The translations under genes were made by a program, and so were the position numbers. A DNA stretch of 64,000 bases, taken from Duganella dendranthematis. Lineage in GTDB: Bacteria > Pseudomonadota > Gammaproteobacteria > Burkholderiales > Burkholderiaceae_D. Location of the stretch: assembly GCF_012849375.1 (NCBI RefSeq), contig NZ_CP051684.1, positions 4,774,001-4,838,000 of the forward strand. Direction: 5' to 3'. Of the stretch, positions 20,645-30,869 are shown one piece after another (within the stretch, counting starts at the first letter, position 1; every line of letters starts with the position of its first letter). The notes under the pieces were generated by a model. The model had not been told where the DNA came from, searched no databases, and worked only from the letters and a program-made list of their open reading frames with translations.

Positions 20645-21123
20645 TGTTACTCGCCCGTACACGCCTGCTGGTCGCGACCCTGTGGGCCGGCAGTTTATGG
20701 GCGGTGGGTTATCTGGCCGCACCGACCCTGTTTGCCACGCTGAGTGATCGCGTGCTGGCCGGCACCATTGCCGGCAATCTGTTCACCAACCAGGCCTGGT
20801 TGTCGATCGCGTGCGCACTGGTGATGCTGGTGCTGCTGTGGGCGACCCAGACCAGCACCGGCGGCATTTTTGCCGGACCGGCAGCGAATATGGCGGCCAA
20901 ATCGCGCCGTACCTTGCTGATTATCGTGCTGGTGATGTTGGCTTGCACGCTGGTGTCGCACTTCGGCTTACAGCCGATGATGGCGGCGCTGCGCGCGGCG
21001 GCGGGGCCGGGCGGTGTGATGGAGGAGGCGGCGAAGAATAAATTCGGCGTCCTGCACGGCATTTCCAGCGTGATCTATCTGATTCAAAGCCTGCTGGCTG
21101 CGTGGCTGGTAGTAAAACAATAA
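20644..21123 (+). CDS. DUF4149 family integral membrane protein
   Basis: 159-aa protein with about four transmembrane helices (LVATLWAGSLWAVGYLAAPTLF at the start, two central helices, and ISSVIYLIQSLLAAWLVV at the end). This is the DUF4149/TMEM205-like pattern; the function is unknown. Its ATG overlaps the greA stop (TGATG). Presence next to greA is common in Burkholderiales, which suggests a housekeeping envelope role. It converges on yhbY, with a palindromic repeat between the two. Confidence 0.82.
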   Translation: MLLARTRLLVATLWAGSLWAVGYLAAPTLFATLSDRVLAGTIAGNLFTNQAWLSIACALVMLVLLWATQTSTGGIFAGPAANMAAKSRRTLLIIVLVMLACTLVSHFGLQPMMAALRAAAGPGGVMEEAAKNKFGVLHGISSVIYLIQSLLAAWLVVKQ

Positions 21124-21128
21124 GCTAT

Positions 21129-21189
21129 GTCATTGCCGCGCAGGCGGCAATCCATACTCAGCATGGATTCCCGCTTGCGCGGGAATGAC
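21129..21189. repeat. Intergenic palindromic repeat between convergent genes
   Basis: Two 27-bp arms (21129-21155 and 21163-21189) are inverted copies with about three mismatches around a 7-nt loop. Each carries the core CCCGC(T/C)TGCGCGGGAAT. A related element lies at 62172-62262. It can form a long hairpin and may act as a bidirectional terminator. Confidence 0.75.
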
Positions 21190-21190
21190 C

Positions 21191-21658
21191 TTAGCCCAAG
21201 ACAGTCTTTTTGGTCGACTTCTGACGCGCCTTGGCGCGTTTGATATTACCGCCCTGCGTAACGCGCTCATTCCCCTTCAGCACGACTTTGGTGACCGATG
21301 GTCGCTTGGTGCCGCTCGGGCTAGGCTTGACGATGGTGACTTCGCGCATGCCTTTGCCGGCGCTGCCGCTGCGGGCTTTCTCGGTTTCCACTTTCGGACG
21401 GTACAGCACCAGCAGCTTGCCAATATGTTGCACCGGCGCAGCCTTCAGCTGTTCGCAGATGGTTTCGTACATGGCGATACGGGCTTCGCGGTCGTCGCCG
21501 AACACGCGCACTTTGATCAGGCCGTGGGAATCGAGACCCAGCGCGATTTCCTTGAGGACGTTGGCAGTCAGTCCGTCGGCGCCAATCATGACGATTGGAT
21601 TCAGGCCGTGGGCTTCGGCGCGCAGCGCGCTGCGCTCGGCGGGAGTAAGTTTGATCAT
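21191..21658 (-). CDS. yhbY: YhbY/CRM-domain RNA-binding protein
   Basis: 155-aa protein. The N-terminal CRM domain (about 1-95) includes LTPAERSALRAEAHGLNPIV and the KVRVFGDDREAR region; YhbY proteins associate with pre-50S ribosomal particles. The C-terminal extension (about 100-155) is basic and rich in lysine, threonine and serine, and is longer than in E. coli (97 aa). It is divergent from rlmE, a 23S rRNA methyltransferase, which supports a role in large-subunit maturation. Ribosome site AAAGAA is weak. Confidence 0.9.
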   Translation of the reverse strand: MIKLTPAERSALRAEAHGLNPIVMIGADGLTANVLKEIALGLDSHGLIKVRVFGDDREARIAMYETICEQLKAAPVQHIGKLLVLYRPKVETEKARSGSAGKGMREVTIVKPSPSGTKRPSVTKVVLKGNERVTQGGNIKRAKARQKSTKKTVLG

Positions 21659-21701
21659 AAAATTCTTTTAGTAGGTTCCTTAAAGGCAGTATTCTACGCG
21701 A

Positions 21702-22394
21702 ATGGCTAAGAACAAATTAAACAAAAACTGGATTCACGACCATATTAACGACCCTTACGTGAAATTGGCCCAGAAAGAGGGCTATCGCGCCCGTGCGGCT
21801 TTCAAACTGAAAGAGATTGATGAAGAAGAGAAACTGATCAAGCCCGGCCAGGTCATTGTCGACCTGGGCTGTACACCGGGGAGCTGGGGTCAGTACGTGC
21901 GGCGCAAGCTGGCGGGCAAGGAGGGCGGCGGCATCAACGGCACGCTGATCGGCCTCGACATGCTGCCGATGGAGCCGATTGCCGACTTCCACTTTATCCA
22001 GGGCGACTTCCGCGAGCCTGACGTACTGCAGCAACTGGAAAACGTGGTGCAGGGGCAAAAAGTTGACTTGGTGTTATCGGATATGGCGCCTAACCTGTCC
22101 GGCATCCACGATTCCGACGCCGCCCGCATGGAGCATCTGATTGACCTGGCGATTGAATTTTCACAGGCCCATTTAAAACCCGGCGGCGCTTTGCTGGTCA
22201 AATGTTTCAAGGACATGGGATTCAACGATATTGTGCTGAAATTCCGTGCCGAATTTAAAACAGTAGTACAAAAGAAACCTAAAGCCAGCCGCGACAAGTC
22301 GTCCGAGATTTTCCTGCTCGGCCGTGGCCTGAAAAACCCAACCGACGGCATGGCATCGGCGCAACCTTTGGAATCTGATGGCTGGCACCCTTGA
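21702..22394 (+). CDS. rlmE: 23S rRNA (uridine-2'-O)-methyltransferase RlmE
   Basis: 230-aa FtsJ-family enzyme that methylates U2552 of 23S rRNA in the A loop. The S-adenosylmethionine site is [18 protein letters not shown]. The K-D-K-E catalytic set of the family appears in the N-terminal lysine region, [15 protein letters not shown] and SSEIFLL. It is followed about 200 bp later by ftsH, as in E. coli and most proteobacteria. The start at [14 protein letters not shown] matches the family's N-terminus. Confidence 0.96.
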   Translation: MAKNKLNKNWIHDHINDPYVKLAQKEGYRARAAFKLKEIDEEEKLIKPGQVIVDLGCTPGSWGQYVRRKLAGKEGGGINGTLIGLDMLPMEPIADFHFIQGDFREPDVLQQLENVVQGQKVDLVLSDMAPNLSGIHDSDAARMEHLIDLAIEFSQAHLKPGGALLVKCFKDMGFNDIVLKFRAEFKTVVQKKPKASRDKSSEIFLLGRGLKNPTDGMASAQPLESDGWHP

Positions 22395-22591
22395 TATTTG
22401 CTGAACAACCCGCACATCAAACCCCGGGAAAGCCGTTTTTGCCTTGATTGCGGTAAGATTTTGGCGAAATAATGTGCTTTTCAGCCGGTTTTTGACCGGC
22501 GCACGGCAGGTTTCTGGCAACGCCTGCCTATTGCGAGTAAAATCAGAGTTCAGCCAGGTTTATCGATGCGTCTCGCATCCAAGGAGTTTTC

Positions 22592-24475
22592 GTGAATAAC
22601 ATGTTTTCCAAATCAGCCATCTGGGTAGTCGTGGTACTGCTCCTGCTTATGCTGTACAAGCAGTTTGATAGCCATGGCGTAACCGGCGGAGCGAAACCAA
22701 TCGCTTATTCCGACTTGCTGGATGACGTGAAAGCCAAACGCATCAAGGATGTCGTGATTGAAGGCGGCACCATCACCGCCACCCGCAGCGACGACACCAA
22801 AGTCCGCACCACCGCCACGCTGTACGATCGCGGCCTGATCGGCGACCTGCGCGACAACGGCATCCACTTCGACATCAAACCGCCTGAGGAGCCATCGTTC
22901 CTGTCGCAGGTGTTCGTGTCGTGGTTCCCGATGCTGCTGCTGATCGGCGTCTGGATCTTCTTCATGCGCCAGATGCAGGGCGGCGGCAAGGGCGGCGCGT
23001 TCTCCTTCGGCAAGTCGAAGGCACGCATGATGGATGAGACCAATAACACCGTCACCCTGTCCGACGTGGCAGGCTGCGATGAAGCCAAGGAAGAGGTCGG
23101 CGAGATCGTCGAGTTCCTCAAGGACCCGAGCAAGTTCCAGAAACTGGGCGGCCGCATCCCGCGCGGCGTGCTGATGGTGGGTCCTCCAGGTACCGGTAAA
23201 ACCCTGCTGGCGCGTGCCATTGCCGGCGAGGCCAAAGTACCGTTCTTCTCGATTTCCGGTTCGGACTTCGTTGAAATGTTCGTCGGTGTCGGCGCCTCCC
23301 GCGTACGTGACATGTTCGAGAACGCCAAGAAGCATTCGCCGTGCATCATTTTCATCGATGAGATCGACGCTGTCGGCCGTCACCGTGGCGCCGGCATGGG
23401 CGGCGGTAACGACGAACGCGAACAGACGCTGAATCAGCTGCTGGTGGAAATGGACGGCTTCGAAGCGCAGTCCGGCGTGATCGTGATTGCTGCCACTAAC
23501 CGCGCCGACGTGCTGGATAAAGCGCTGCTGCGTCCGGGCCGTTTCGACCGTCAGGTCAGCGTTGGCCTGCCGGATATCCGCGGCCGCGAACAGATCCTGA
23601 ACGTGCACATGCGCAAAGTGCCGATCGGCACCGACGTTAAGGCCGACATTCTGGCCCGCGGCACCCCTGGCTTCTCGGGCGCCGATCTGGCCAACCTGGT
23701 CAACGAGGCTGCGCTGTTTGCCGCGCGTCGCTCGAAGCGTCTGGTCGATATGGCCGACTTCGAAGATGCCAAGGACAAGATCTACATGGGGCCTGAGCGT
23801 AAATCGATGGTCATCCGCGAAGATGAGCGTCGCAACACCGCCTACCACGAGTCCGGTCACGCGGTGGTCGCCAAGCTGCTGCCGAAGGCTGACCCGGTCC
23901 ACAAAGTGACCATCATGCCGCGCGGCTGGGCCCTGGGCCTGACCTGGCAGCTGCCTGAGCACGATAATATTTCGGGCTACAAGGACAAGATGCTGGAAGA
24001 GATTTCGATCCTGTTCGGCGGTCGTATCGCGGAAGAGATCTTTGTCGGCCAGATGTCGACCGGCGCCTCGAACGACTTCTCGCGCGCCACCAAGCTGGCC
24101 CGCTCGATGGTCACCAAGTTCGGTATGTCGGATGCGCTGGGCGTGATGGTGTATGAAGATACCCAGAACGACGGCTTCATGGGGGGCAGCAACAAGACCA
24201 TTTCGGAAGCCACGCAGCAGAAAGTGGATGCGGAAATTCGCCACATCCTGGATCAGCAATATGCGCTGGCCCGCAAGCTGCTGTCGGACAACCGCGACAA
24301 AGTCGAAGTCATGACCAAGGCGCTGCTGGAGTGGGAAACCATCGATGCAGACCAGATCAACGACATTATGGCCGGCCTGGAGCCGCGTCCGCCGAAAGCC
24401 GGCGTGACGATCCGCAAACAGCCACCTAGCGATGGCGGCAGCGGTGTATCGCCAAGCGTGACCGCACCGGCCTAA
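22592..24475 (+). CDS. ftsH: ATP-dependent zinc metalloprotease FtsH
   Basis: 627-aa membrane AAA+ protease. Two N-terminal transmembrane segments (about 6-22 and 109-126) flank a periplasmic domain. The AAA module has Walker A GPPGTGKT, Walker B IIFIDEID and an SRH region. The zinc protease motif is HESGH. It degrades unassembled membrane proteins and regulators such as heat-shock sigma factor and LpxC in relatives. The GTG start has AAGGAG 6 nt upstream. It is followed by a terminator and folP, the classical ftsH-folP-glmM order. Confidence 0.98.
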   Translation: MNNMFSKSAIWVVVVLLLLMLYKQFDSHGVTGGAKPIAYSDLLDDVKAKRIKDVVIEGGTITATRSDDTKVRTTATLYDRGLIGDLRDNGIHFDIKPPEEPSFLSQVFVSWFPMLLLIGVWIFFMRQMQGGGKGGAFSFGKSKARMMDETNNTVTLSDVAGCDEAKEEVGEIVEFLKDPSKFQKLGGRIPRGVLMVGPPGTGKTLLARAIAGEAKVPFFSISGSDFVEMFVGVGASRVRDMFENAKKHSPCIIFIDEIDAVGRHRGAGMGGGNDEREQTLNQLLVEMDGFEAQSGVIVIAATNRADVLDKALLRPGRFDRQVSVGLPDIRGREQILNVHMRKVPIGTDVKADILARGTPGFSGADLANLVNEAALFAARRSKRLVDMADFEDAKDKIYMGPERKSMVIREDERRNTAYHESGHAVVAKLLPKADPVHKVTIMPRGWALGLTWQLPEHDNISGYKDKMLEEISILFGGRIAEEIFVGQMSTGASNDFSRATKLARSMVTKFGMSDALGVMVYEDTQNDGFMGGSNKTISEATQQKVDAEIRHILDQQYALARKLLSDNRDKVEVMTKALLEWETIDADQINDIMAGLEPRPPKAGVTIRKQPPSDGGSGVSPSVTAPA

Positions 24476-24502
24476 GCACGCCGGGCTGCATCAACCACCA
24501 AG

Positions 24503-24530
24503 GGGTGAGGAGCGATCCTCGCCCTTTTTT
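24503..24530 (+). terminator. Rho-independent terminator after ftsH
   Basis: GGGTGAGGA (24503-24511) pairs with TCCTCGCCC (24516-24524) around loop GCGA, followed by six T. It rules out the upstream in-frame start codon for folP at 24505. Confidence 0.88.
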
Positions 24531-24543
24531 ATTCCAGTGTCAC

Positions 24544-25383
24544 ATGCAATCTACCTTACAGTTTGGCCGTTTTAATTACCCGTGGCGGGGGCAGGGCGTG
24601 CGCGCCCGCGTGATGGGTATCCTCAATGTGACGCCCGATTCATTCTCCGACGGTGGCAACTACCAGTCGCTGGAATTTGCGCTGTCGCACGCCGAGCAGA
24701 TGATCGAGGCCGGTGTCGACATCATCGACGTCGGCGGCGAATCCACCCGGCCCGGCTCGCCGCCGGTCTCGCTGGAAGACGAGCTGCAACGCGTGATGCC
24801 GGTGCTGTACGCGCTGCGCGACCTCGGCCCGGCGATCTCGGTCGACACCTACAAGCCACAGGTGATGCGCGAAGCCATCATCGCCGGCGTGGACATGATC
24901 AACGACATCAACGGCTTCCGCGCCCCCGGCGCGCTGGAGGCCGTACGCGACAGCGACTGCGCGCTGTGCATCATGCACATGCAAAGCGACCCGCAACACA
25001 TGCAGCTGGCGCCGGCCTATACCGACGTGGTGGCCGAGGTGATCGCCTTCCTGCACGAACGCGCCGAAGCGCTGCTGGCGGCCGGTATTGATCCACGTCG
25101 ACTGTGCATCGATCCCGGCTTTGGCTTTGGCAAGACAGTGGAGCATAATTACGCCTTGCTGAAGGCCACCGCGCGCCTGATTGACGAGCTCAACCTGCCG
25201 CTGCTGGCGGGGCTGTCGCGCAAGTCGATGGTGGGCGCGGTGACCGGCAGGCCGGTCGAGCAGCGCATGGCCGGCAGCGTCGGCGGCGCCTTGGCGGCGG
25301 TGGCGCAGGGTGCGCTGATCGTCCGCGTGCACGACGTCGCGGAAACGGTCGACGCCCTCAAGGTCTGGCACGCAGCACACTAA
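24544..25383 (+). CDS. folP: Dihydropteroate synthase
   Basis: 279-aa enzyme joining p-aminobenzoate to dihydropterin pyrophosphate in folate synthesis; it is the sulfonamide target. Signature 1 is GILNVTPDSFSDGG, and GVDIIDVGGESTRPG is signature 2. The phosphate/pterin site region is DPGFGFGKTVEHN, and LSRKSMVG follows. ATG 24544 was chosen because a start at 24505 would lie inside the ftsH terminator. It is the standard TIM-barrel length, and it precedes glmM by 25 nt. Confidence 0.95.
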   Translation: MQSTLQFGRFNYPWRGQGVRARVMGILNVTPDSFSDGGNYQSLEFALSHAEQMIEAGVDIIDVGGESTRPGSPPVSLEDELQRVMPVLYALRDLGPAISVDTYKPQVMREAIIAGVDMINDINGFRAPGALEAVRDSDCALCIMHMQSDPQHMQLAPAYTDVVAEVIAFLHERAEALLAAGIDPRRLCIDPGFGFGKTVEHNYALLKATARLIDELNLPLLAGLSRKSMVGAVTGRPVEQRMAGSVGGALAAVAQGALIVRVHDVAETVDALKVWHAAH

Positions 25384-25408
25384 AATAACAACTTAAAAGA
25401 GCACACAT

Positions 25409-26746
25409 ATGTCACGTAAATATTTTGGTACCGACGGCATTCGCGGCCTGGTCGGCGAAGCACCCATCACCCCTGACTTCGTCATGCGCCTCGGCTATGC
25501 GGCCGGCAAGGTCCTGGCCAGCAAGCGAAGCGGCGCCAGCCGTCCAACCGTGCTGATCGGCAAAGACACGCGCATCTCCGGCTACATGCTGGAAGCCGCG
25601 CTGGAAGCCGGCTTTTCGGCCGCCGGCGTCGACGTCATGCTGGCCGGCCCGATGCCGACTCCGGCGATCGCCTACCTGACGCGCGCGCTGCGCCTGTCGG
25701 CCGGCGTGGTGATCTCGGCCTCGCACAACCCGTTCCAGGACAACGGCATCAAATTCTTCTCGGCCCAGGGCGCCAAGCTGCCGGATGCGGTGGAGCTCGA
25801 CATCGAAGCCGAGCTGGACCAGCCAATGCTGTGCGTGCCGTCGGAAAAACTGGGCCGCGCCAAGCGCCTGGACGACGCGCAAGGCCGCTACATCGAATTC
25901 TGCAAGAGCACCTTCCCGAACGAGCTGGACCTGCGCGGCCTGAAAGTCGTGGTCGACTGCGCCCACGGCGCCGCCTACAACATCGCCCCCCACGTGTTCC
26001 ACGAACTCGGTGCGGAAGTGATCGCCATCGGCAATAAGCCGGACGGCTTTAACATCAACCTCGACCACGGCGCCACCGCCCCGGCCGCGATGGCCGCCGC
26101 AGTTCAGGCACACGGCGCCGACCTCGGCATCGCGCTGGACGGCGACGCCGACCGCCTGATCATGTGCGACGCCAATGGCCGCCTGTACAACGGCGACGAG
26201 CTGCTGTACCTGATGGTCATGGATCGCCTGGCCACCGGCCCGGTCGCCGGCGCGGTTGGCACGCTGATGACCAATATGGCCGTCGAGGTCGCCTTAAAAG
26301 AGAAGGGCATTGGCTTTGCCCGCGCCAAGGTCGGCGACCGCTACGTGCTGGAAGTGATGCAGGACAAGGGCTGGATACTGGGCGGCGAAGGGTCGGGCCA
26401 CCTGCTGGCGCTGGACAAGCACACCACCGGCGACGGCATCATCTCCGCGCTGCAAGTGCTGTCGGCACTGAAGCGCGCCGGCAAATCGCTGGAAGAATGC
26501 TGCGCCGAGCTGGTGATCTTCCCGCAGACGCTGATCAACGTCCGCGTGCCTGCCGGCTTCGACTGGACCAGGAACGCCGCCATGGTGGCCGAAAAAGAAA
26601 AGGTCGAAGCTGAGCTGGGCAACAGTGGCCGCGTGCTGATTCGCGCCTCCGGCACCGAACCGCTGATCCGCGTGATGGTAGAGGCACGCGATGCCGACGC
26701 CGCCCAGTCGATGGCGCGCCGCATCGCCGACAAGGTTGAAAATTAA
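25409..26746 (+). CDS. glmM: Phosphoglucosamine mutase
   Basis: 445-aa enzyme converting glucosamine-6-P to glucosamine-1-P for UDP-GlcNAc, and so for peptidoglycan and LPS. The active serine loop is [15 protein letters not shown], the metal loop is DGDADR, the sugar loop is GEGSGH, and the phosphate-binding loop is [13 protein letters not shown]-terminus [13 protein letters not shown] is typical. It forms the folP-glmM unit, followed by a tRNA promoter. Confidence 0.98.
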   Translation: MSRKYFGTDGIRGLVGEAPITPDFVMRLGYAAGKVLASKRSGASRPTVLIGKDTRISGYMLEAALEAGFSAAGVDVMLAGPMPTPAIAYLTRALRLSAGVVISASHNPFQDNGIKFFSAQGAKLPDAVELDIEAELDQPMLCVPSEKLGRAKRLDDAQGRYIEFCKSTFPNELDLRGLKVVVDCAHGAAYNIAPHVFHELGAEVIAIGNKPDGFNINLDHGATAPAAMAAAVQAHGADLGIALDGDADRLIMCDANGRLYNGDELLYLMVMDRLATGPVAGAVGTLMTNMAVEVALKEKGIGFARAKVGDRYVLEVMQDKGWILGGEGSGHLLALDKHTTGDGIISALQVLSALKRAGKSLEECCAELVIFPQTLINVRVPAGFDWTRNAAMVAEKEKVEAELGNSGRVLIRASGTEPLIRVMVEARDADAAQSMARRIADKVEN

Positions 26747-26760
26747 ATCGACCGCTTTGA

Positions 26761-26789
26761 TTGACGGATTCGCGGACAGCGACTAGAAT
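26761..26789 (+). promoter_or_regulatory. Promoter for tRNA-Pro
   Basis: TTGACG (26761-26766), a 17-bp spacer and TAGAAT (26784-26789), 10 nt before the tRNA 5' end. Confidence 0.75.
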
Positions 26790-26798
26790 ACTGGTCTT

Positions 26799-26875
26799 CG
26801 GAGTGTAGCGCAGCCCGGTAGCGCACCTGGTTTGGGACCAGGGGGTCCAAGGTTCGAATCCTTGTACTCCGACCA
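26799..26875 (+). tRNA. tRNA-Pro(UGG)
   Basis: 77-nt cloverleaf with encoded CCA. The acceptor CGGAGTG pairs with TACTCCG, and the anticodon stem CCTGG/CCAGG encloses loop TTTGGGA. Anticodon TGG is at 26833-26835, and GGTTCGAATCC forms the T arm. Confidence 0.96.
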
Positions 26876-26885
26876 AGAACTTTGA

Positions 26886-26915
26886 AACGGGTTGTCGAAA
26901 GACAGCCCGTTTTTC
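26886..26915 (+). terminator. Terminator between tRNA-Pro and tRNA-Arg
   Basis: An 11-bp stem (26886-26896 with 26901-26911, one wobble) around loop GAAA is followed by a T-run, so tRNA-Pro is likely a separate transcript. Confidence 0.82.
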
Positions 26916-26944
26916 ATTTCCGCCGCAGATTCCTGCAGCATTCT

Positions 26945-27021
<77 letters not shown>

Positions 27022-27038
27022 TAAAAAATACCGCGCCA

Positions 27039-27344
27039 TCACGCCCTGGCAGCCGTCCTGCGTTCCAGCCATTCACTACCGCCATTGTTCAATGCCTTGC
27101 TCACCGCTGCCGGCGGCAGGCGATACACGGTCGCCCACGTGGCGCTGCCGTCGCTGGCATTGGAGGGAAAGCTACTGGACTCGATCGGCCAGTGGTATTT
27201 GCGTTTCAATGTTTTGATGATCGCGGCGAGCGAGGTGCGTCCTTGCAGCGGCGCGGTGCCGGTCTGGTCGGCATTTGACAGCAGCACCGCCAGCACGGCG
27301 CCACGCGCGGTCAGTGGACCGGGAAATTTAGGGGTTTTTGACAT
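27039..27344 (-). CDS. Small conserved-looking basic protein, possible winged-helix fold
   Basis: 101-aa protein with no recognised family. The sequence (TARGAVLAVLLSNADQTG, then LAAIIKTLKRKYHWPIESS and ATVYRLPPAAV) has the helix-helix-wing spacing of small winged-helix DNA-binding domains, but this is only a pattern impression. It is basic, without a signal peptide or membrane segment. It points towards the tRNA pair, ending 17 nt from tRNA-Arg. An AGGAGG-like site (rc of 27359-27364 region) is not clearly placed, so the start is uncertain. Confidence 0.55.
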   Translation of the reverse strand: MSKTPKFPGPLTARGAVLAVLLSNADQTGTAPLQGRTSLAAIIKTLKRKYHWPIESSSFPSNASDGSATWATVYRLPPAAVSKALNNGGSEWLERRTAARA

Positions 27345-27588
27345 TCCATCATTCTATAGGAGGTTAATTCTGCCACTCCACCGTATGCGTTTTTTAGCGA
27401 CAGCTATCGTGCCGATAGATTCATTTTTGTTGATATAAGGAATCTTTTCAGGCATAGTGCCCGGCATACATATCTATCCGATGCGCGGCCTCGCCCTAGC
27501 CGCCGCTTCTGCCTATCGCCGTTGTCCATCGCCGTGAACCCGCGAGTTTGGTTATTTACCCCGACTTTGCCACGTTCAGGAGCGTCAC

Positions 27589-29226
27589 ATGGATTCGTTC
27601 AAAAAATTAAAAATCGGTACACAGCTATCGCTGGGTTTTGGCATGTTGACGGCGCTGATGCTAGTGCTGGCCGTGTTTTCGGTGTTGCGCGTGTCGTCGT
27701 TGGCCAAGGCCTTCCACGAGGACAACCTCGTCACGGCAGATCGGCTAGAGCCGCTCTATGCAGCCCGTGAGGCGCTGGATCAGACCGGGCTGGCGGCACG
27801 CAACGCCTACATTTTTACCGATGATGCGGAAGCCACGAAGGAACTGGCCATCGTTGATGAGCAAAAGGCCATTTATCTGGCTGCCGTTGAGAAACTGACG
27901 CCGGCTTATGCCAGCGATCCGCAATTTGCCAAGGTCAAGGAAGGGCTGCTGGCGATGGCGGAGGAGCTAAAACGTCCGCGCAAGTACCGTGAGGCGGGAA
28001 AAATGGAGGAGTACGGCCGTTTTCTGGTGAATGAATGCAGCCCGCTGCGCCGCCGCATCGTGCAGGACATTGCGGTGCTGGTGACCTCCGCCCAGAAAGA
28101 GTCTGCCGCCGCCGCCGGTACGGTGGAAGACTACGCCACCGGCGCCCAGCGTCTGGTAACGGGACTGGCGGCCGTTGCGTTTGTCCTGAGCGTGGTGATC
28201 GCCGGCTTGATCAAGCGTCTGTTGCTGAAGCAACTGGGCGGCGAACCGGTATATGCCGCCGAGATCGCCACTCGCATTGCCAAGGGCGATCTGGCCGTGA
28301 GCGTCCATCTGGCGCCGGAAGACAAGGATAGTTTGCTGTTCGCCATCAAAGGCATGCGCGACAGCCTGGCTGGCATCGTCAGCGAAGTACGGCATGGCAC
28401 CGAGGCGATTACCCATGCGTCGAACGAAATTGCCACCGGCAATGTGGACCTGTCGCAGCGCAGCGAGCAACAGGCGCAATCGCTAGAACGGGTGGCGACC
28501 GCCATGGAAGAGTTGACTTCAACCGTCAAGCAAAACGCCAGCAATGCGCAGCAGGCCAATCAGTTGTCACAATCGGCGTCGGATGTATCGGAGCAGGGCG
28601 GTGCGGTAATGCGCCAGGTGACCGATACCATGGAGTCGATTAATGATTCGTCTAAAAAGATCGTCGATATTATTTCTGTGATTGATGGTATTGCCTTCCA
28701 GACGAATATTCTGGCATTGAATGCGGCGGTGGAAGCGGCGCGTGCCGGGGAGCAAGGCCGTGGTTTTGCCGTGGTGGCTAGTGAAGTCAGGGTGTTGGCG
28801 CAGCGCGCAGCACAGGCGGCCAAGGAAATTAAGGTATTAATCGATGATTCGGTGGTTAAAGTCGGCAGCGGTTCGGAGCTGGTACAAAACGCTGGCATTA
28901 CCATGCACGAAGTGGTCGATAGTGTCCGTCGCGTTACTGAAATTATGTCCGAGATTAGTCATGCCAGCCAGGAACAGAGTATTGGTATTCAAGAAGTCAG
29001 CCAGGCGCTAGGACAAATGGACGGTATGACGCAGCAGAATACGGCATTGGTCGAAGAAGCCACTGCCGCAGCAGAAGAATTAAAAGAACAAGCCATTCAT
29101 TTAAGCGAAATCGTCGGCCAGTTTAAATTGGATGCATCGACCGCTTCGGTTTCTCATTTATCCGCGCAATCTGATTCCCATATTAGATCGCACACTCGTC
29201 CTCATCTTCGATTGGCAAATGGTTGA
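27589..29226 (+). CDS. Methyl-accepting chemotaxis protein
   Basis: 545-aa chemoreceptor. TM1 is about 12-33, a periplasmic four-helix-bundle-type sensor is about 34-185, TM2 is about 188-208 and a HAMP domain is about 210-262. The long cytoplasmic coiled coil contains the CheA/CheW hairpin tip ([20 protein letters not shown], then [18 protein letters not shown]). No CheB/CheR pentapeptide (NWETF) is visible at the C-terminus. AGGAG precedes the ATG. The ligand is unknown, and no che gene is adjacent, so it is an orphan receptor. Confidence 0.95.
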   Translation: MDSFKKLKIGTQLSLGFGMLTALMLVLAVFSVLRVSSLAKAFHEDNLVTADRLEPLYAAREALDQTGLAARNAYIFTDDAEATKELAIVDEQKAIYLAAVEKLTPAYASDPQFAKVKEGLLAMAEELKRPRKYREAGKMEEYGRFLVNECSPLRRRIVQDIAVLVTSAQKESAAAAGTVEDYATGAQRLVTGLAAVAFVLSVVIAGLIKRLLLKQLGGEPVYAAEIATRIAKGDLAVSVHLAPEDKDSLLFAIKGMRDSLAGIVSEVRHGTEAITHASNEIATGNVDLSQRSEQQAQSLERVATAMEELTSTVKQNASNAQQANQLSQSASDVSEQGGAVMRQVTDTMESINDSSKKIVDIISVIDGIAFQTNILALNAAVEAARAGEQGRGFAVVASEVRVLAQRAAQAAKEIKVLIDDSVVKVGSGSELVQNAGITMHEVVDSVRRVTEIMSEISHASQEQSIGIQEVSQALGQMDGMTQQNTALVEEATAAAEELKEQAIHLSEIVGQFKLDASTASVSHLSAQSDSHIRSHTRPHLRLANG

Positions 29227-29348
29227 TTAAAACCGGCGTGGCAGGGCGACCTGCCGCGTGCCTTGTTGCCTTGTCTCCATGCTAAAAATTAGCGTGAAGA
29301 AGCCCATTTCTGGCATACTCCGGTGGACTTACCCCAGAGGAGTACCTG

Positions 29349-29774
29349 ATGAACATCGATACCATGGCCTTCACCCCCGGCGCTGCGCTGGCCGGCGGGT
29401 TGCTGATCGGCCTGGCTGCCGCTGTATTTGTTTTATTCAATGGCCGTATCGCCGGCATTAGCGGCATACTCGGCGGGCTGATCAAACCACGTAGCGGCGA
29501 TATCGGTTGGCGCCTGGCGTTTACTGGCGGCCTGATTGGCGCGCCGGTGATTTACAGCTTATTCTGGCGACTGCCAGATATTCACATTGAAGCAAATCCC
29601 GTTACGCTGATCATTGCCGGTTTGATTGTCGGCTTTGGCACACGAATTGGTTCAGGCTGTACCAGCGGCCATGGCGTATGTGGCATATCCAGATTATCGC
29701 CACGATCAATTGTCGCTACCTTGACGTTTATGGCGATGGGCTTTGTCACTGTGTTTTTGGTGCGCCATCTATGA
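29349..29774 (+). CDS. YeeE/YedE-family sulfur transporter half, PmpA-like
   Basis: 141-aa membrane protein with four or five helices. It has the DUF395 (sulf_transp) motif [19 protein letters not shown], whose cysteines are important in the YeeE thiosulfate channel family. AGAGGAG precedes the ATG. Its stop overlaps the start of the second half-protein by ATGA. Together they form the split two-subunit version of YeeE/YedE, often near sulfide-handling genes. No BigR-type regulator or sulfur dioxygenase is adjacent here. Confidence 0.85.
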   Translation: MNIDTMAFTPGAALAGGLLIGLAAAVFVLFNGRIAGISGILGGLIKPRSGDIGWRLAFTGGLIGAPVIYSLFWRLPDIHIEANPVTLIIAGLIVGFGTRIGSGCTSGHGVCGISRLSPRSIVATLTFMAMGFVTVFLVRHL

Positions 29775-30172
29775 TTATTATTTCTTTCCTGGCTGGCCTG
29801 ATATTCGGCATCGGCCTGATTATTTCCGGCATGGCGGACCCTGCCAAGGTATTGGCGTTTCTGGACGTGGCGGGATTATGGAATCCATCCTTGATATTCG
29901 TGATGGCCGGCGCAATCGGCGTTGGTTTCTTCGCTTTTCTATGGGCGAAGTCGCGCAAAACCACGCTGTTGGGTGGGGACATGAAATTACCTTCCGCCAC
30001 TAAGATTGATAGGCGGCTGATTATCGGCGCGGTGATGTTTGGAATAGGTTGGGGCATTGCCGGATTTTGTCCCGGCCCGGCTTTGGTCGGTCTCGGCATG
30101 GGTTTGCCGAAGGCGCTGATCTTCGTCGCCGCCATGCTGGCAGGCATGGCGCTGTACGAATTGCTCGATTGA
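29771..30172 (+). CDS. YeeE/YedE-family sulfur transporter half, PmpB-like
   Basis: 133-aa membrane protein with about four helices. The DUF395/DUF6691-type motif [18 protein letters not shown] places a cysteine in the pore-lining loop, and an N-terminal [18 protein letters not shown] segment is typical. It starts inside the stop of its partner (29771), so the two are translationally coupled and probably form one pore for a reduced sulfur compound. A longer upstream frame exists but would start inside the partner gene without a ribosome site. Confidence 0.85.
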   Translation: MIIISFLAGLIFGIGLIISGMADPAKVLAFLDVAGLWNPSLIFVMAGAIGVGFFAFLWAKSRKTTLLGGDMKLPSATKIDRRLIIGAVMFGIGWGIAGFCPGPALVGLGMGLPKALIFVAAMLAGMALYELLD

Positions 30173-30178
30173 CCGCGC

Positions 30179-30293
30179 GGTGGATAACTTTTACTGCGAA
30201 AAAATTACGCAGTAAACATTTGTTCTTTTAAAACAAGCACTTGTTTGTGCCACCTGTGGCTTGTTAACAGGCTTATCCACAGAATTTGTTAAC
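30179..30293. other. Spacer with DnaA-box-like sites and inverted repeats
   Basis: The 140-bp spacer holds a consensus DnaA box TTATCCACA (30273-30281), a near-box on the other strand (30179-30187, reading TTATCCACC), and two GTTAAC motifs flanking the consensus box (30263-30268 and 30288-30293). It also has a hairpin TTTACTGCG/CGCAGTAAA (30190-30198 and 30208-30216) and the palindrome AAACAAG-CA-CTTGTTT (30231-30246). The hairpin may end the pmp transcript. A DnaA-binding role is inference. Confidence 0.5.
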
Positions 30294-30312
30294 AACCGCT
30301 GGCGACACAACC

Positions 30313-30762
30313 TTAGCCAAACATGGGCGTGAACATTTTGCGCTGCAGGGGACTGATTTCCTTGCGCCACAAGCGCGGCAGCAGGGGATCGGGCACGAAA
30401 GCCTGGGACTTGTAGAAATCGTCGGTGCCTTCCGCAGCCTCCAGCACCAGTCGCTGGATACCGGTGCCCAGGCAGTATTGCTCGATCCGCTTGACCAGCC
30501 AGTGACCAACACCTCGGCCGCGATACTGGCTCATGATCATGAGTTCCGACACAAAGCAGAACATCGGCGGCGCCATTTCCAGCCGGGCGATACCGATCTG
30601 CTTGTTCTTCAGTTCGACCGCCACCCATTGGATGGTGCCGCGCGGGTCCGCTGCCTTTGGGGGCGGTGTTCCACCCTTGAAGCCGGCGTCTTTGCGGAAG
30701 GCCAGCAAGACCTTGTCAGTCGGGGGCGCCTTCATGGGGCGAAATTGTACGTCGAGATCCAT
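30313..30762 (-). CDS. GNAT-family N-acetyltransferase
   Basis: 149-aa single GNAT domain. The acetyl-CoA pyrophosphate loop is SQYRGRGVGHWLVKRIEQYC. It is preceded by beta4 (MFCFVSELMIMS) and followed by LVLEAAEGTDDFYKSQAF, the typical beta5/alpha4 region. ATG at 30762 starts MDLDVQF; a GTG 27 nt further upstream is an alternative. The substrate is unknown. It is divergent from the flavin reductase gene. Confidence 0.85.
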   Translation of the reverse strand: MDLDVQFRPMKAPPTDKVLLAFRKDAGFKGGTPPPKAADPRGTIQWVAVELKNKQIGIARLEMAPPMFCFVSELMIMSQYRGRGVGHWLVKRIEQYCLGTGIQRLVLEAAEGTDDFYKSQAFVPDPLLPRLWRKEISPLQRKMFTPMFG

Positions 30763-30869
30763 ATACGCGCTTTTTACTAAGTAATACACTTAGCCTACGG
30801 CGCGCACTGTAGGAGCGCAAGCCCCGATTTGTATAAATTGTTGTAAAGAAACGTATGCGACAATACAGT

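Noticed and set aside
22613..24259. Long minus-strand frame opposite ftsH
   Set aside because: Antisense shadow of FtsH, whose Walker and HExxH motifs are intact on the plus strand.
24505..24543. An upstream in-frame start codon for folP
   Set aside because: It falls within the ftsH terminator hairpin, and the family N-terminus begins at 24544.
27411..27418. GCCGATAG, resembling the -10 of a flagellar sigma28 promoter upstream of the chemoreceptor
   Set aside because: No TAAA-type -35 box lies at the required spacing and the site is about 170 bp from the ATG; too weak to list as a promoter.
30173..30312. Possible replication origin because of the DnaA-box-like sites
   Set aside because: No dnaA, dnaN, rpmH or parAB gene is near, and only one box is consensus; a site for DnaA binding is possible, an origin is not supported.
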